Below are positions 1 through 11,509 of a stretch of DNA of 64,000 nucleotides, in pieces (the stretch's first letter is position 1; each line of letters starts with the position of its first letter). The stretch covers positions 328,486 through 392,485 of the forward strand of contig PUQB01000213.1 of NCBI GenBank assembly GCA_003024785.1, read 5' to 3'. The DNA is from Selaginella tamariscina. Lineage: Eukaryota > Streptophyta > Lycopodiopsida > Selaginellales > Selaginellaceae. Under the pieces are notes generated by a model, which did no database searches, was not told the origin of the DNA, and was given only the letters and a program-made list of their open reading frames with translations. Both the position numbers and the translations under genes were made by a program.

Positions 1-1042
1 GTTTCTTGGACGTTTTTGGAAGGCGATCATGTAGCAGTCACTTTGTTGTGAAGCGGAAGAATTTGATTGGTTATACTACTCGGTGGGCCTTGAAGCTTCA
101 AATTTACAACTTTGAGGTTGTTCATCGCCCAGGAGTTCCATGGCTGATGCTGATGCACTTTCTCGAGCTTCTTTTCCACTTCTCTCTTTTCTTCTGCCCA
201 TGAGGAGCCAATTGTTCCAACATCAGTGGACTTTTTAGACAAAGATTCTATACCATCAACAGTTTCTGTGCTTGACATTCAATGTCCACAGAATGCACAG
301 TTAGATTTGCCGTCTTTGGATGAGGTTCAGAAAGTTCAAAAGGTTCAGCCGTGGATTCAAAGGCTTCGTGATGGGTTTGAGAATCCTGCATCACTTGTTA
401 ATGACTTACCTTTCATGCATTTACATTCGCAATATAGCCTTCATGACGACCTTCTTTATTTTGTGAGGACTGATCCAAATGATCATTTGCGGTTGGTAGT
501 GTATCGTCTTCGTTTCACATTTACCATGACTCTCTTGTTCTCGGCAGGCACATGGACATCCTTATGTGATGGAGAAGCTGCAGAGATCTTTTTATGGCCA
601 GAGTTGCGAGGAGATGTAATTCGGTATGTGCGTAGTTGTGTGTGGTGCCAAGCTCGCAATACTCCCCTGTGTACTTCAGAAGGACGGTCATAGGATCGGT
701 ATCTGACGAGAATTCTTCCATTGGTTCATGTGAGTCAACAAAACACTTGGGCCGCATACAAATAGGACAACAACAATGTTACAACTTGCACACCATCGTC
801 CTCCTACGGAGTACAAGGTTGATAAACTGGTGTTGGTTTATTTTTCAAAGCTTACGGTACATGATTTAGCTAAGAGTCTCCTTCCTCAGTGGAAAGGACC
901 ATATCGAGTGCTATGCCAAGTAGGGCACAAGTTTACGAGGTTTGACACGACATTCAACCCAATCCTTCGAAGATTGTACACGTGTAACAGTTGAAGCATT
1001 TTGTGTAACGGGAACAAGTTGTGTCGTATGCAAATCCACCAG
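1..1042 (+). mobile_element. Outer Ty3/gypsy element, decayed 3' pol remnant
   Basis: This is the 3' part of a gypsy pol, broken by many stops. The end of RNase H is seen near 60-160 (YNFEVVHRPGVP). An integrase N-terminal region follows at 226-680, including the H2C2-type stretch VIRYVRSCVWCQ. The integrase C-terminal part is at 776-960 (SLLPQWKGPYRVLCQVG). The DDE catalytic core between 690 and 776 is missing, so this is an internally deleted, non-functional copy. Its sequence resumes after the nested element, at 4825-4914, and then enters its own 3' LTR. The 5' end lies outside the window. The family assignment is firm from these motifs; the lineage within gypsy is not resolved. Confidence 0.8.
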
Positions 1043-1246
1043 TGTTACGACCCGTATAACAATCAAAGAATATTCCCCAGAAAGGTATAAGCTAGAATAT
1101 TCCTAAAGAGCTATACCTAGATTTAAGAGAATTAAGGGCACACTAATATGGAAGCCTTTTGGAGAGCAGCGTGTGGACTAGAGACAGCTCGGGGGAGGTC
1201 GGGTGGTTTGTGAGGGTCTCTAGTTTGTACGTAGTGGTGCCTAACA
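1043..1246 (+). repeat. 5' LTR of nested element
   Basis: Begins TGTTACGACCCG and ends GCCTAACA. It matches the 3' LTR at 4615-4824 almost throughout, including the shared GACAGCTCGGGGGAGGTCGG block. Differences are point changes and small indels, so the insertion is old but not ancient. Confidence 0.85.
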
Positions 1247-1248
1247 AT

Positions 1249-1260
1249 TGGTATCGGAGC
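1249..1260 (+). other. Primer binding site (initiator tRNA-Met type)
   Basis: TGGTATCGGAGC begins two bases after the LTR end. It differs by one base from the TGGTATCAGAGC primer site common in plant LTR retrotransposons, which pairs with the 3' end of initiator tRNA-Met. Confidence 0.8.
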
Positions 1261-1497
1261 AAGGTTCGAGATGAGTGCCTGGTGGGAAGGGATAATACCA
1301 CTGTGTGGAGACGTTGGACACTAAAAGGCAAATTGTCCAAGGAGAAGCAAGCCCAAGGGCAAAAGTTTCAATGGCAGCAAGGACAAGTAGACGCCTAAGA
1401 AGCTTTAGGAGAGATGAGTGGAGAGGAGCACAAAGGAGACTTCTCTAAACCACAAGGTAAATTTTATTTATTTGTTCTTGCTCAATAGGTAAACTAC

Positions 1498-1680
1498 ATG
1501 GCACGGGAGGAGCCACACACACGTGCTATTGTGGTGGAGGGACGACTTGGTGAGCGTCCAGTGCGAGTCCTTGTGGATAGCATGAGTAGCGATAACTTTG
1601 TGTCAACAAAGTTAGTGGAGGAGTGCAACTTGCCCACGAAGACTGTGCCTCAATACAAGAAGGCTCAACTATCACACAGA
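1498..1680 (+). pseudogene. Retroviral-type aspartic protease remnant
   Basis: The reading VRVLVDSMSSDNFVSTKLV corresponds to the pepsin-like retroelement protease active-site region, which normally carries D-S/T-G followed by a hydrophobic stretch. The glycine of the triad is replaced by methionine here (D-S-M), so the protease would be inactive. The frame runs directly into the tandem repeat that follows. Confidence 0.55.
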
Positions 1681-2165
1681 GCTACAGTGCTTGTGTGGAG
1701 GAGTTACAGCTGTAGGTTGCAAAACCCAGCTGGTGGAGATGCGCAAGAGACTGCCTCAATACGAGATTGAGGGCTCAGCTATCACACAGAGCTACAGTGC
1801 TTGTGTGGAGGAGTTACAGCTGTAGGTTGGCAAAACCCAGCTGGTGGAGATGCGCAAAGACTGTGCCTCAATACGAGATTGAGGGCTCAGCTATCACACA
1901 GAGCTACAGTGCTTGTGTGGAGGAGTTACAGCTGTAGGTTGGCAAAACCCAGCTGGTGGAGCTGCACAAGACTGTGCCTCAATACGAGATTGAGGGCTCA
2001 GCTATCACACAGAGCTACAGTGCTTGTGTGGAGGAGTTACAGCTGTAGGTTGGCAAAACCCAGCTGGTGGAGCTGCACGAAGACTGTGCCTCAATACGAG
2101 ATTGAGGGCTCAGTTGTCACACAGAGCTAAATTGCTTGTGTGGAGGAGTTACAGCTAGAGGTTGG
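1641..2165 (+). repeat. Tandem repeat, ~110-bp unit, about five copies
   Basis: A unit of about 108-112 bp starting at GACTGTGCCTCAATACGAG recurs at about 1641, 1748, 1859, 1970 and 2082. Each copy contains ATCACACAGAGCTACAGTGC and GGTTGGCAAAACCCAGCTGG. The units differ by small indels and the period is not a multiple of three, so it does not form a continuous repeated protein. It lies between the protease and reverse transcriptase remnants of the nested element. Confidence 0.85.
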
Positions 2166-2491
2166 CAAAACCCAACTGGTGGAGACTTTCTTTCTTGCGG
2201 AGCTAGTGTGTGGATCCTAAGATCTAGTGGAGCACCAAGCACATGAAGCTTGAGTATAGTGAAGTGAAAGACACTTGGTTTGGAACAAAGCTTGAGTCTC
2301 CAAACAAGTTCTTTTATTGTCACCGAGCAAGCTGTTGTGCGAGGAGTTTGTTGACATCTTCCCTCATGAGCTACCTCATGGCTTACCATGCAAGAGGTGG
2401 AGCATGAGATTGTGTTGGAACAGGGTACGAAAGCCATTTACGTAAGCCATTCCGACTGAGCCATGCTAAGGAGCAAGAGGTTAAGAGACAA

Positions 2492-3030
2492 GTGATGGAG
2501 CTATTGGAATATGGCTTCATACAACCGAGCAAGTCTCCATTTGGTGCACCAGTATTGCTTGTCAGGAAGAAAGATGGCACCATGAGGATGTGCATAGACT
2601 ACAGAGCTCTCAACAAACAAACAGTGAAGGACAGGATGCCCATGCCACGTGATATCATCTCGGTGGAGCCAGAGTGTTCACCAAGATAGATTTGCACAGT
2701 GGGTATCATCAGATTGCTGTGAAGGAGGCAGATATCTACAAAACTGCTTTCAACACTAGCTTTGGGCATTTCGAGTTCACTGTTATGCCATTTGGCTTAA
2801 CAAATGCCCCAGCCACATTCACTCGGTTGATGACTGAGGTGTTTGGTGACTACTTGCATGACTTTGTGGAGATCTTCCTCGACGATATTCTTATTTACAG
2901 TAAGAATATGAAGGAGCATGTGGCATTTGCGAAGAGTTCTTCAGTTGTGAGGAGAACAAGCTCTATGCAAAGAAGAGCAAATGTGCATTTGCTCAGTGCG
3001 AAGTGGAGTATTTGGGTCACATTGTGACGC
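2492..3030 (+). pseudogene. Gypsy reverse transcriptase, frameshifted
   Basis: Two overlapping frames give the reverse transcriptase palm. The first has [20 protein letters not shown] and [13 protein letters not shown]. The second has [29 protein letters not shown] and the catalytic box FLDDILIYS, a variant of YxDD. A break near 2675 and another after 2930 interrupt the frame. Part of the nested element at 1043-4824. Confidence 0.8.
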
Positions 3031-3710
3031 CAAGTGGAGTAAGACTGATCCACAGAAGGTGGCAGTGGTGGAGCAATGGCCAGTTCCTAGCAATGCAGAA
3101 GAGTTACGGAGTTTCTTGGGCATGGTGGTTATTACCGCGGTATGTCAAGGATTATGCCAAGAAAGCTTCTCCGTTAACTAGGTTGCTGAGGAAGGACGTT
3201 CCCTTTGCATGAGTGCTTCAGAGGAAAGCAATTTCCAAGCTTTGAAACAAGCTTTGGTACGTGCACTAGTTTTATGTATTGCAGATCCCTCTAAGCCTTA
3301 TGAGGTATCGTGTGATGCAAGTGGAGTGGCCATTGGAGTGTACTTATGCAAGAGGGAAGGCCTATTGCTTATGAGAGTCGTACTTTGAATCCTGCAAGCA
3401 ACGGTACTCAACGTATGAGCAAGAACTACTGGCTATTGTTAATGCATTATGAGTTTGGAGGCACTATCTTTATGGTGCAAGTTTCAAGGTGTTTACAGAT
3501 CACAAGCCTTTGTGTATCTGTTCACACAGAAAGAGTTAAACTCTCACAAGCTCGCTGGATGGTTAAGCTCATGGAGTTTGGCAAATTTCCTATTGAGCAT
3601 TGCATGGGAAAGGTTAACGTGGTACAGATGCTTTGTCACGCGTTAGGAGAGCCACAGTGGTTGGAGAATTCCAAACACGCTTATGTAATGCATTAACAAG
3701 GACGGTCAAT
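3031..3710 (+). pseudogene. Gypsy RT-connection and RNase H remnant
   Basis: Fragments in shifting frames continue pol. LRSFLGM and SPLTRLLRKDVPF are the connection region, GRPIAYESRTLNP is the RNase H entry, and KLMEFGKFPIEHCMGKVN is the RNase H end. Each is a common gypsy signature. No intact frame remains. Confidence 0.65.
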
Positions 3711-4079
3711 GAGTTTAGCCAGGTAGTTCAACATGCTCAAGCACAAGACGCTGAGGTGCAGGAGCTTAGAGGACAGTAGAGCCACCATGGAGTTTTATAC
3801 TACAATGGCTGTGTGTATCTTCCTCGTGTGGACCATTTGATCAACCAGGTACTATATTTCATCATGATCGCCGGAGGCTGGTCATTTTGGAGGGAGGAAA
3901 ACGTATGAGTTGATCAAGAGAGGTTCTATAGGAATATGAAAGCTGATATCATAGAGTACTGTGGACTTGTGACAAGTGTCAGCAAGTAAAGGTGCCAGGG
4001 AAAAACCAGTGGGCTATTAGTACCATTGCCTATTCCAGACAGGCGATGGGGCAGTATCTCTATGGACTTTGTCACCCAT

Positions 4080-4557
4080 TTGCCAAGGACACAGTGGCAT
4101 TGGAATGAGTCCATACTATGCTATGTTTGGATGGCATTCCAAGACAGCTTTTGAGCTGGGTTTAGCAAGTAAGAAAGCTCAAGGCAACATGGATGAGGAA
4201 GCTAAAGATCTGAGTGTTGAGCTTAAAAATTCAAAGTTTGTGCAAGAAGTGCAATGAGCACAGAAGCTTCCAAGAGTTCCAGGTGGGAGATTATGTATAT
4301 CTCCGAGGTATTTGTCACACGTGTAAGGCGGAACACTATTGTGGCCTTACGGAAGGGACACAATGATAAGTTGTCTCCCAGGTACTCAAGGTCTTTATGA
4401 GATTCTGGAGCTTATCGATAAGGTGGCATATCGACTACGGCTGCCAAAAAGAGTGAGGGTGCACCCAGTGTTTCATGTTAGCCAGTTAAAGAGAGTACTC
4501 ACAAGGAATGAGTCCCGGGTAGATTCTTTATGGATGTACAAGGCTAACGATACATGA
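4080..4557 (+). pseudogene. Gypsy integrase C-terminal remnant
   Basis: [17 protein letters not shown] is the conserved end of the integrase core. LYEILELIDKVAYRLRLP and VHPVFHVSQLKRVL are the integrase C-terminal domain. The zinc finger and most of the DDE core, expected between 3710 and 4080, are largely deleted. No chromodomain is visible after VHPVFHVSQLK. Confidence 0.75.
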
Positions 4558-4600
4558 CCAATTAAGTAAGTTATACTGCCCTTGAGGACAAGGACTTGCT

Positions 4601-4614
4601 AATGGGGGAGAGAT
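4601..4614 (+). other. Polypurine tract of nested element
   Basis: AATGGGGGAGAGAT lies immediately upstream of the right LTR start TGTTACGACC. This is the expected place and composition for a plus-strand priming site. Confidence 0.75.
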
Positions 4615-4824
4615 TGTTACGACCCGTATAACAAATTAAAGAATATTCCCCAGAAAGATATAAGCCAGAATATTCCTAAAGAGCTATACCTAGATTTAAG
4701 AGAATTAAGGGCATACTAATATGAGAAGCCTTTTTGGAGAGCAACATGTGGAGACTAGAGACAGCTCGGGGGAGGTCGGGTGGTTTTGTGAGGGTCTCTA
4801 GTTTGTACGTAGTGGTGCCTAACA
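4615..4824 (+). repeat. 3' LTR of nested element
   Basis: Direct repeat of 1043-1246, beginning TGTTACGACC and ending CTAACA. It is followed by ACCAA, the near-match to the left flank. Confidence 0.85.
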
Positions 4825-5250
4825 ACCAATGCCTCCTCTTGATGTTCCTTCAGATCTAGGCCTATCTACCAAAGAACCCTAATCAACTTACATCCTTCCG
4901 AAAGGAGGGGGTGATGTAAAATCCATATGTACGACTACATATGCACATATTATTATTAGCATAGTGGGTTTTGATAACCGTTGGATTGATTTCAATTTGG
5001 ACCACTCAGGGTTCTTGGACTAATGGATATACACATTTCTATATTCCGAACTCTCACAATATTTATTATTTTATTATATCTATATTCTATTGCTCCATAA
5101 ATAGATAAATTCCATTTTATTAGAGAGAGAGAAACATCTTAAAACATTTTATACATTGAGTCAGATCGAAGGCCATATTGGTGTGTATGACCAAAATGAT
5201 TTGCCACATCCGCGTACAAATTTCCGCCTCTTCAACCGGTTCTTGTAACA
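4825..5250 (+). repeat. Outer gypsy element: pol tail, polypurine tract and 3' LTR
   Basis: 4825-4914 continues the outer pol end interrupted at 1042 (the frame across the insertion gives MPPLDVPSDLGLSTKEP). A purine tract AAAGGAGGGGGTGA at 4901-4914 is followed by a candidate LTR running from TGTAAAATCC at 4915 to TTGTAACA at 5250. The partner 5' LTR is outside the window, so the right boundary rests only on the TG...CA ends and the change in composition. Confidence 0.55.
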
Positions 5251-8160
5251 AGGTTCCAAATTAATTTTTAAATAATTTTTTATATTAGTATTGAGTATAT
5301 AAAGCTTATCTTTCTATTCACTCACTATTTTAATTATCAACATCCAACACTTAATGTGTTAATATAAGTATAATTATATAAGTATTTTAAATAAATCTTT
5401 ATTTTAGATCAGATACGATTGCACAACTAATAATAATTAAAAAGTAAACTCCTTGACAGTTTGCTACATTATATAAAATTATTTTATGTGTTAATATAAT
5501 TCTTAACAATTTATGCACTATAAGAAATCATATTAATATATTCTAATTTTATTGTTATTTGTATGCAATTTCAAACTTAAAAAATTGTGTATTTTTTAAT
5601 TTTTAATTATTTAATCATAATCATTTTTAAATAATATTTGTATTAAATATATTATATTATATTATATGGTGCGTCATTAGTGAAATTACTGTGAATTCTT
5701 CATATAGGCTGTCAGTAAAGATTTTTTTGGCTTATGTGTCAGATGAGTTAGCTACCGTTTAAGTTTTTCTCTATTCTCAACATAAAAATGTTGTGTATAC
5801 ATACATGTGTTTGCATATGTACGTATGTGTAAATGCAAACCCCACTTTTTATCTATAATATTTATTGCTCAAACAACTAAATTTGCTTTAAATTTAATTA
5901 ATATTAAAAATTAATTTATAAAACAGGAAATGCCACTACATAATTTAAATTTTCTATTTAATTTAATATATTTTGAGATCATTCTTATTCAGATTTAACA
6001 TTTTAATAACTTTTTTTTAAGTTAATTAATAAGTTACTCATGTAGCAGGGATATTTTAATTTTTAAATTTATATTTTCCTTTTTCATATTAATGCAAAAG
6101 CTTAATTTAACATAAAATAATTAGATTTTATGCCATAATTTTTTTAATATTCATAAAGAAAAATGTAAAAAGTATAAAAAAAATTTAAGAACTGAAAACA
6201 TATGGTTACAAGAAGCTTAACTTGTATAGCTTTTTTATACTATATTATGTAATGTTAAATTTGAATAAATTGAATCTACATAAAAGTGATAAATAATATA
6301 TTAAGTATAAAACTTAAAATAATTTTTAATATGTATGTATTTGGCCATAGTGACATTTTATATTTATAAATTGAGTACTTAAACATTTTTAATATTATAC
6401 CAAATTTAAAATAAATTTATTTAAGCACAAATATATAGATAAAAATAAAAATATGCAATTTTGTACACACATAGACATACATATGCATGTACACACACAT
6501 TTTTTCACATTTGCATATGCTTAATTTCATTAATTATTATATTTATTTTTTAAATTATAAATTAATTTGCAAATAGGGTTTTTTTAGGAGATTTAGAATG
6601 CATTGCTATTATGACATGGGGAAAATCTTATTAATAATTAAAAACATCGAATTTAAATACATGGTTCTTTAGATTTATGCATTTCTAGATTAATGTGCTT
6701 TTCATATGTGAATGAGTTTTAAGTGCACACTATATTTAGAGCTGTGCCATGCGATTGTTCAAGACTTTTCCTAGTTCCATATCAACATATGTATCATGGA
6801 AAAGAGAGGTATAATTTTCTTCATTCATCTACATGTATTGCTACTATGCGGGCAGTTGGTTTATTAAAGACACAATGACAATTACTTTGCAAATGTTCTT
6901 CTAGATCAAAACTAAGCTTTCTATAAAATAATGTTCAAGCTTATTGTTTACTCCACAATATCACTATTGTTAAAAATGAATTCACAATATCATTATTGCT
7001 AAAATGAAAGGTTTTATGAGTTTGATCCATTGCATTACAACTACAATGTAGTTTACTTACCTCAAAGGTCTCAGGCTAGAAAAAAAATGGTTTGGGTATG
7101 AGAAACATCTTGAAAAAGTACATTAAAAGTATTGATATCAACTCTTGTGTGTGGTTGTATTTGTGTGTGAACATAACTTATTTATTTGTTTTGTGCAGTG
7201 AAGTAGAAAGAAATGAATAATGCTTTTTCATTATTGTAGAATACATTTGTATAGATTTTATTTTATGTAATATGTAATTTATTTTATGCCTTAATAATTC
7301 TACATGTAATTAGTATTTAATGTATATAACTAATCATAGTGTGTGTAACTATTCCAATTATAGGATACAATTGTAATCTTAAGCAATTATGCTATGTAGA
7401 TGCTTACATATAGTATGTACACATACACACAAATATTCATTATGGGATTTGTTCTGTTATGTTTTAATGCTAACATTGAATTTATATTACATGTGCACAC
7501 TATGTATTCATGTTTATAAAAGCATGTATACATCTTCTATTGCTATTTACATATTTGTATAGGTAGCAGCTATATGCAAGTAACATACACACATATACAT
7601 CCACTCATATATATAGCACACATGTGTTACGAGTTAAATATAATTTCTTGGTTTTAATCAAACGTCAATGTAATTTTAGTTACCTTGATCCACAAGACAG
7701 CTCCTAAAGAAACCATGTTAACTCTCTCTCTCTTCTTCTTTTGTGTACATTGATAAACGCATATTTTGATGTGGTAATAATCTACAAAAACTATTTATAG
7801 TCGGATATAAGAAAATTTTTTTATAAGACAAAGCTAGGAGGTTAAATAATAAAATAGAATTACACATGCCTATATATCTATCTATCTATCTGTATATTAT
7901 CATAACCCTAAACACAAGTATGTGATCCATTTTAGCTTTATATATAGAGAGAGACTAAGAATTTCTCCATTGGAAGGTTTTTTATAGAAGTGTTTTCTGC
8001 AGAAGTCTCTAGACACATTCGCTTTCCAAAGGATGATGAAGTGACACATCCTTTAGGATTATTGGCATGAGACTTGGGTATCCATAGGACCTCCGTCAGC
8101 AATCATGTATTGAGGGATATCTCAAAAAGGAGTCTAGTACAACTCATCATTGCATATGTG
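5251..8160. other. AT-rich intergenic stretch, no gene seen
   Basis: Very AT-rich DNA with many poly-A/T runs, scattered CA/TG and TATA tracts, and no open frame with recognisable content on either strand. No RNA gene or complete element is recognised. Confidence 0.6.
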
Positions 8161-8164
8161 ATCA

Positions 8165-8780
8165 TCAGGACTTCGTAGGCCAAATGTGGGGTGACTTACA
8201 TAGCCTCGATGGTCATTGGGACACTGTTGTCAATGCCCAATCTCGGGGGTTCGGCCTTTACCTTGGGATATGCAAAAGGTGCAGTGATCACCTCTACCTA
8301 GATGTCGTGAGGGTCCATGTATCAATGGATTGGAGCTCCCTTCTAGTAGTGTTGCTGCCTCCTCTGCTAGTGAAGCCGGACGAGGAGAGGGAGGAGGGAG
8401 ATCTAGAGAGTTATATATATTGCCTTTCAAGATATAAGGTGACTCCTTCCCCATAGAAGGTCAGAGCAAGATACAATCAAGAAAACGAACTAGAAGGACT
8501 ACTTACCTTCTTGCTTAAATAATGGGTTGGTTGGTGCTAGGTCATAGGCCCAGGTGGCACTCCCCCACTAGTTTGCTACCTTGTGACTGGGTCTTGTCCT
8601 ATGGTCTTAATGTGCCTCCCTTACGCATGATGTCTTGAGTACCTTGGTAGTTGATCTAGCCTGTTGTTAGTGCTACTTGACAACCATCATTGCTTGTTGT
8701 ACATTCCCTACTCGACCGTTTGGCTTTATCACTTGTTTGCACCAGCTGGCGATTTGATGGGGTCAAACCACCATCAACCA
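8165..8780. repeat. Dispersed repeat module A (copy 1)
   Basis: About 620 bp clearly related to 11510-12162. Shared landmarks are ATGTGGGGTGACTTAC, GACGAGGAGAGGGAGGAGGG, TATATTGCCTTTC, GCTAGGTCATAGGCC and TGTACATTCCC. The GC content is higher than in the flanks. Open frames exist on both strands (for example the minus frame with LDLPPPSPRPAS), but neither matches a family I recognise. It is adjacent to a minus-strand coiled-coil frame at 8800-9140, suggesting it belongs to a large retroelement's internal region. Confidence 0.65.
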
Positions 8781-8799
8781 TATGTCTAGACTTACTTGT

Positions 8800-9140
8800 T
8801 GGCACGTCCTCGAGCCATGCACTCCTTCATCCTAGCCTACACTATAATGCTTGCGGTATGTAGCAACTTTGTTCTTTACTGTAGCCAACTTCAACTTCAT
8901 GGAGGCGATTGTTGCATTCTGTAGCTTAATAGCTCCCTGTAGCTTCGTTTCATATCCTGCCTCCTATTGTTCTTGAGTCTGTTTCAGTTGGGCCTCCAGC
9001 TCTCAGATTTGCTCATGTGTGTGTTGTAACTCTTGCTCCTTCACTGCAAGCAATTGGGCCTGTTGTTGGGCGTGCTCCTCTAACTCTATGATGGTGATTC
9101 ATAGTGGGACTTGCCGAGCTTTGGCCAAGGCGCACTCCCC
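8800..9140 (-). pseudogene. Coiled-coil, gag-like fragment
   Basis: The minus strand reads as a heptad-rich, glutamine- and glutamate-rich protein with a few stops: IIELEEHAQQQAQLLAVKEQ, then ELEAQLKQTQEQ and LQNATIASMKLKLATVKNK. The composition suits a coiled coil from a retrotransposon gag or an element-encoded accessory protein. It may be one half of a protein whose other half is at 10990-11500, split by module B. Confidence 0.45.
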
Positions 9141-9150
9141 CCCCCCCCCC

Positions 9151-10935
9151 ATCATAGTTTTTACTATGACTTAACCCTTTACTTTAGACGTTGACTGTTG
9201 TTACCTACTGTACTATGTTGACAGACCCTAGATGTAGTGAGAAACATCCCCGCTTAGTGCACTTAGTGTTTAGGGTAGTCGGCCGGCTATCTTTATGTCG
9301 CAAGAAACTCTAAGCGAAGGTAGCACTTACCTTTAGAAAACCACCCCCGATTTTGACGTCCTAATTAAGATGAGTTTGGCATGTTAAATAGGGTTAGGAA
9401 CACCCTAGGGTTGACCTAACCCTAGGGTTGCCCTAACCCACGCCCTAAAACCCCCCCCCTTGGGTAGGGTTTAGGGGTAGGAGTTAGTTGCATAACTCAT
9501 CTAATTTATCTAAGGGGCTAGAATTCAGTGCCAGCCCACTAAACAATACAGGAAAAGAGGGGGGGGGGGGCTCCGTCACATAAATAAGGTAGAGTATACG
9601 TAGGAGAGCTCCTGGGTTCATGAATGAGTTCGTTGCTCTTCTGCCGGTGCAAGCTTCAGCTTGTGTCGTTAAGGTACAACCCTCTGTTGTGCCGCCCTAA
9701 CTTCCAGATGCCAGGGGTACGTCCCACCTTCGGGGTAGCTTACCCTTAACGTTGGCGAATCCATGCCTGGGAGGAGCACAAGAGGCAGAGGTTGAGGCTT
9801 GTCTCCAGCCTCCTCCTCCACGTCAAGCTAGGTGTAGCACTCACGGCCAAGCAAGGCACATCCGTGTCCTTGTCCAACTGTGGGCGTGGGATCTTGTTTG
9901 ACAGGTTCACGTTACCTGGTTCCTGAGGGTTCATTGAGGGGTTCTAGAGTTGGCATTTAGGAACCACGTTTGTGGTACTTGGTGCAACTCTTGAATCTAA
10001 GGGCTATGGCATGATAGCCCACATCATGGAAGGCAGTGTCACATGGAGATGTGACACTGGGCTAAACGTCACATGGTACAACGCCCGAGGCACGCCCTTT
10101 GGGGTTATGTCATGGGCTTGTCGCTAAGGGGTTGGATACTCTAGCAAACAGGCATGCTTGTGCTTGCACTAGGGTGCTAAGCCTTGGGCATCCGCTCAAG
10201 GGAGGTTAGGTCTCGTAACTAGGTGTGCTTTGGCACACTTGGCTAGGGGAGTGTTCTCCTTGGAATCCAGGGGTTGAACAACCTAAGCTCATTAGCAGAA
10301 GCCCTTTCGTAAGGCACTCGCAAGGTCATGTGCTTAGGGTTATCCCAAACCTAGCCTTAGGGAGTTTGCTTAGCAGAACACTCGTGTCCGCCTACGGCGC
10401 ACACTCGTGTCCTCACTAAGTACTAGCCCTAGGTCTAGGGTATAACTTGGCCACTCAAACCCTTAGGGGTTAGTCGTGGTTCAGGGTACCCTTGTCGCCC
10501 TAAAGGGGTTGTACTCCCGGATGAGGGTGATTCCTCAAGGGGTAAGTGACGATGCCTTAGCTCTGTCTAGGGGTATGTGTGGAACACACGTCTCCTTGAT
10601 GGGGGTTAGGGCATGAGCCTGTCTAGGTCTTCTAGGGCAAGACCCTAAGTCAACTAGGGTTATCCCTCAAGGGTTTTGGGGGCAGACACTCTAGGGAGAC
10701 TTAGGCTAAACCCTAAGTCAACTAGGGTTATCCCTCAAGGGTTTGGGGGTAGACACTCTAGGGAGACTTAGGCTAAACCCTAAGTCTCCTGTCCACTTGG
10801 GCATTAGAGTCTAACCTAGGGGTCGTTGGGGTTGTTCTGGAAACTTAGCGTTGCTCACACAGGGTGATGACGCCGAATGGCCACCTGGCAGCCACGTGTT
10901 GCCACGTGTTGGCCCTTTGGGTTAAAACTCTGACA
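9151..10935. repeat. LTR-like dispersed repeat module B (1.8 kb)
   Basis: Rich in CCCTAGGGTT/AACCCTA-type motifs, with no convincing coding frame. Its left part (9151-9560) is related to 27649-28065 and its right part (10155-10935) to 24455-25058. It ends in CTCTGACA at the same place as the 24455 copy, consistent with an LTR ending in CA. A C-run lies on both sides (C14 before, CCCCC after). This could be a target duplication of a solo LTR. Alternatively, on the minus strand, AAGGGTGGGGG just before TGTCAGAG would be a polypurine tract of a minus-strand element. Confidence 0.5.
10590..10790 (+). repeat. Local tandem duplication inside module B
   Basis: A block with CCCTAAGTCAACTAGGGTTA, TCCCTCAAGGGTTT and AGACACTCTAGGGAGACTTA occurs twice back to back, with a period of about 73 bp. 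The 24455-25058 copy has one degenerate version. Confidence 0.65.
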
Positions 10936-10989
10936 CCCCCACCCTTGTTCGATTGAAACGAGATGAACACCAATGGTTTTATTAGCGTG

Positions 10990-11500
10990 GGCATCTCTTG
11001 ATCAGTCATGATTGTGGCCTTGGCTTTTGTGAGTTGGGTGGTGTGCTAGTGTAGTTCTTCCCTAGCTACTGCTAACTTCTCTTGGGTTTCCATGAGCTCC
11101 CTCTCCTTTGTTCAATCCTTGTCACGAGCTCGTGGGTTTGCCGCTCTTTCTCCGCTATGGCATGCCCGTGGATGTGCCTAAGTTGGTCGTGGAGTCTTTG
11201 GAGGTTATCATACCTACCATGTAGCTAACCAAGGCCCATCACTAGCGCATTCCAGGCCTCTTCTACATACTTTGCCCCATCTCTATGATCTCACAAGGTT
11301 GGGGCGGATTGTGTCATTCGGAGTACCACCTTACCCTCCATTAACCTCTCCTAGCTAGCCCAACGCATCATCCTGGCCAGTTGGTATCCATTGATCTCCA
11401 ATTGTTTAAATGAGTTAATCCCAACTCTTCGATTTTTCCTTCGGGTTGCAACTCTACTTGCTATGGTGAACTCCATCTATGTGTAATTAATATCCCTTCG
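10990..11500 (-). pseudogene. Coiled-coil, gag-like fragment (second part)
   Basis: The minus strand gives NLQRLHDQLRHIHGHAIAEK, ERQTHELVTRIEQ and METQEKLAVAREEL. This is again a charged heptad-rich protein interrupted by frameshifts, with a preceding segment reading LEINGYQLARMMRWASW. It is separated from the similar frame at 8800-9140 by module B. The simplest reading is one coding region split by the module B insertion. Confidence 0.4.
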
Positions 11501-11509
11501 TGGTTGCCA

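Larger units (their letters stand above)
1043..4824 (+). mobile_element. Nested short LTR retrotransposon (Ty3/gypsy), decayed
   Basis: A complete LTR-to-LTR element of only about 3.8 kb sits inside the outer gypsy remnant. It has two similar LTRs of about 205-210 bp (TG...CA), a plant-type primer binding site right after the left LTR, and a polypurine tract right before the right LTR. Candidate 5-bp target duplications flank it: accag at 1038-1042 and accaa at 4825-4829, with one mismatch. Protease, reverse transcriptase, RNase H and integrase-end fragments are recognisable in order. All are frameshifted and most of the integrase core is deleted, so the copy cannot be autonomous. Confidence 0.85.

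Noticed and set aside
27-278. Minus-strand frame in the outer gypsy remnant
   Set aside because: Antisense shadow of pol; no domain.
8184-8456. Plus-strand frame in module A, paralleled at 11520-11789
   Set aside because: Both copies diverge with frame-breaking differences and the opposite strand is equally open; no support for a gene.
9340-9480. CCCTAGGGTT/AGGGTTTAGGG-like motifs suggesting telomeric repeats
   Set aside because: Irregular spacing and no tandem TTTAGGG array; they belong to dispersed module B.
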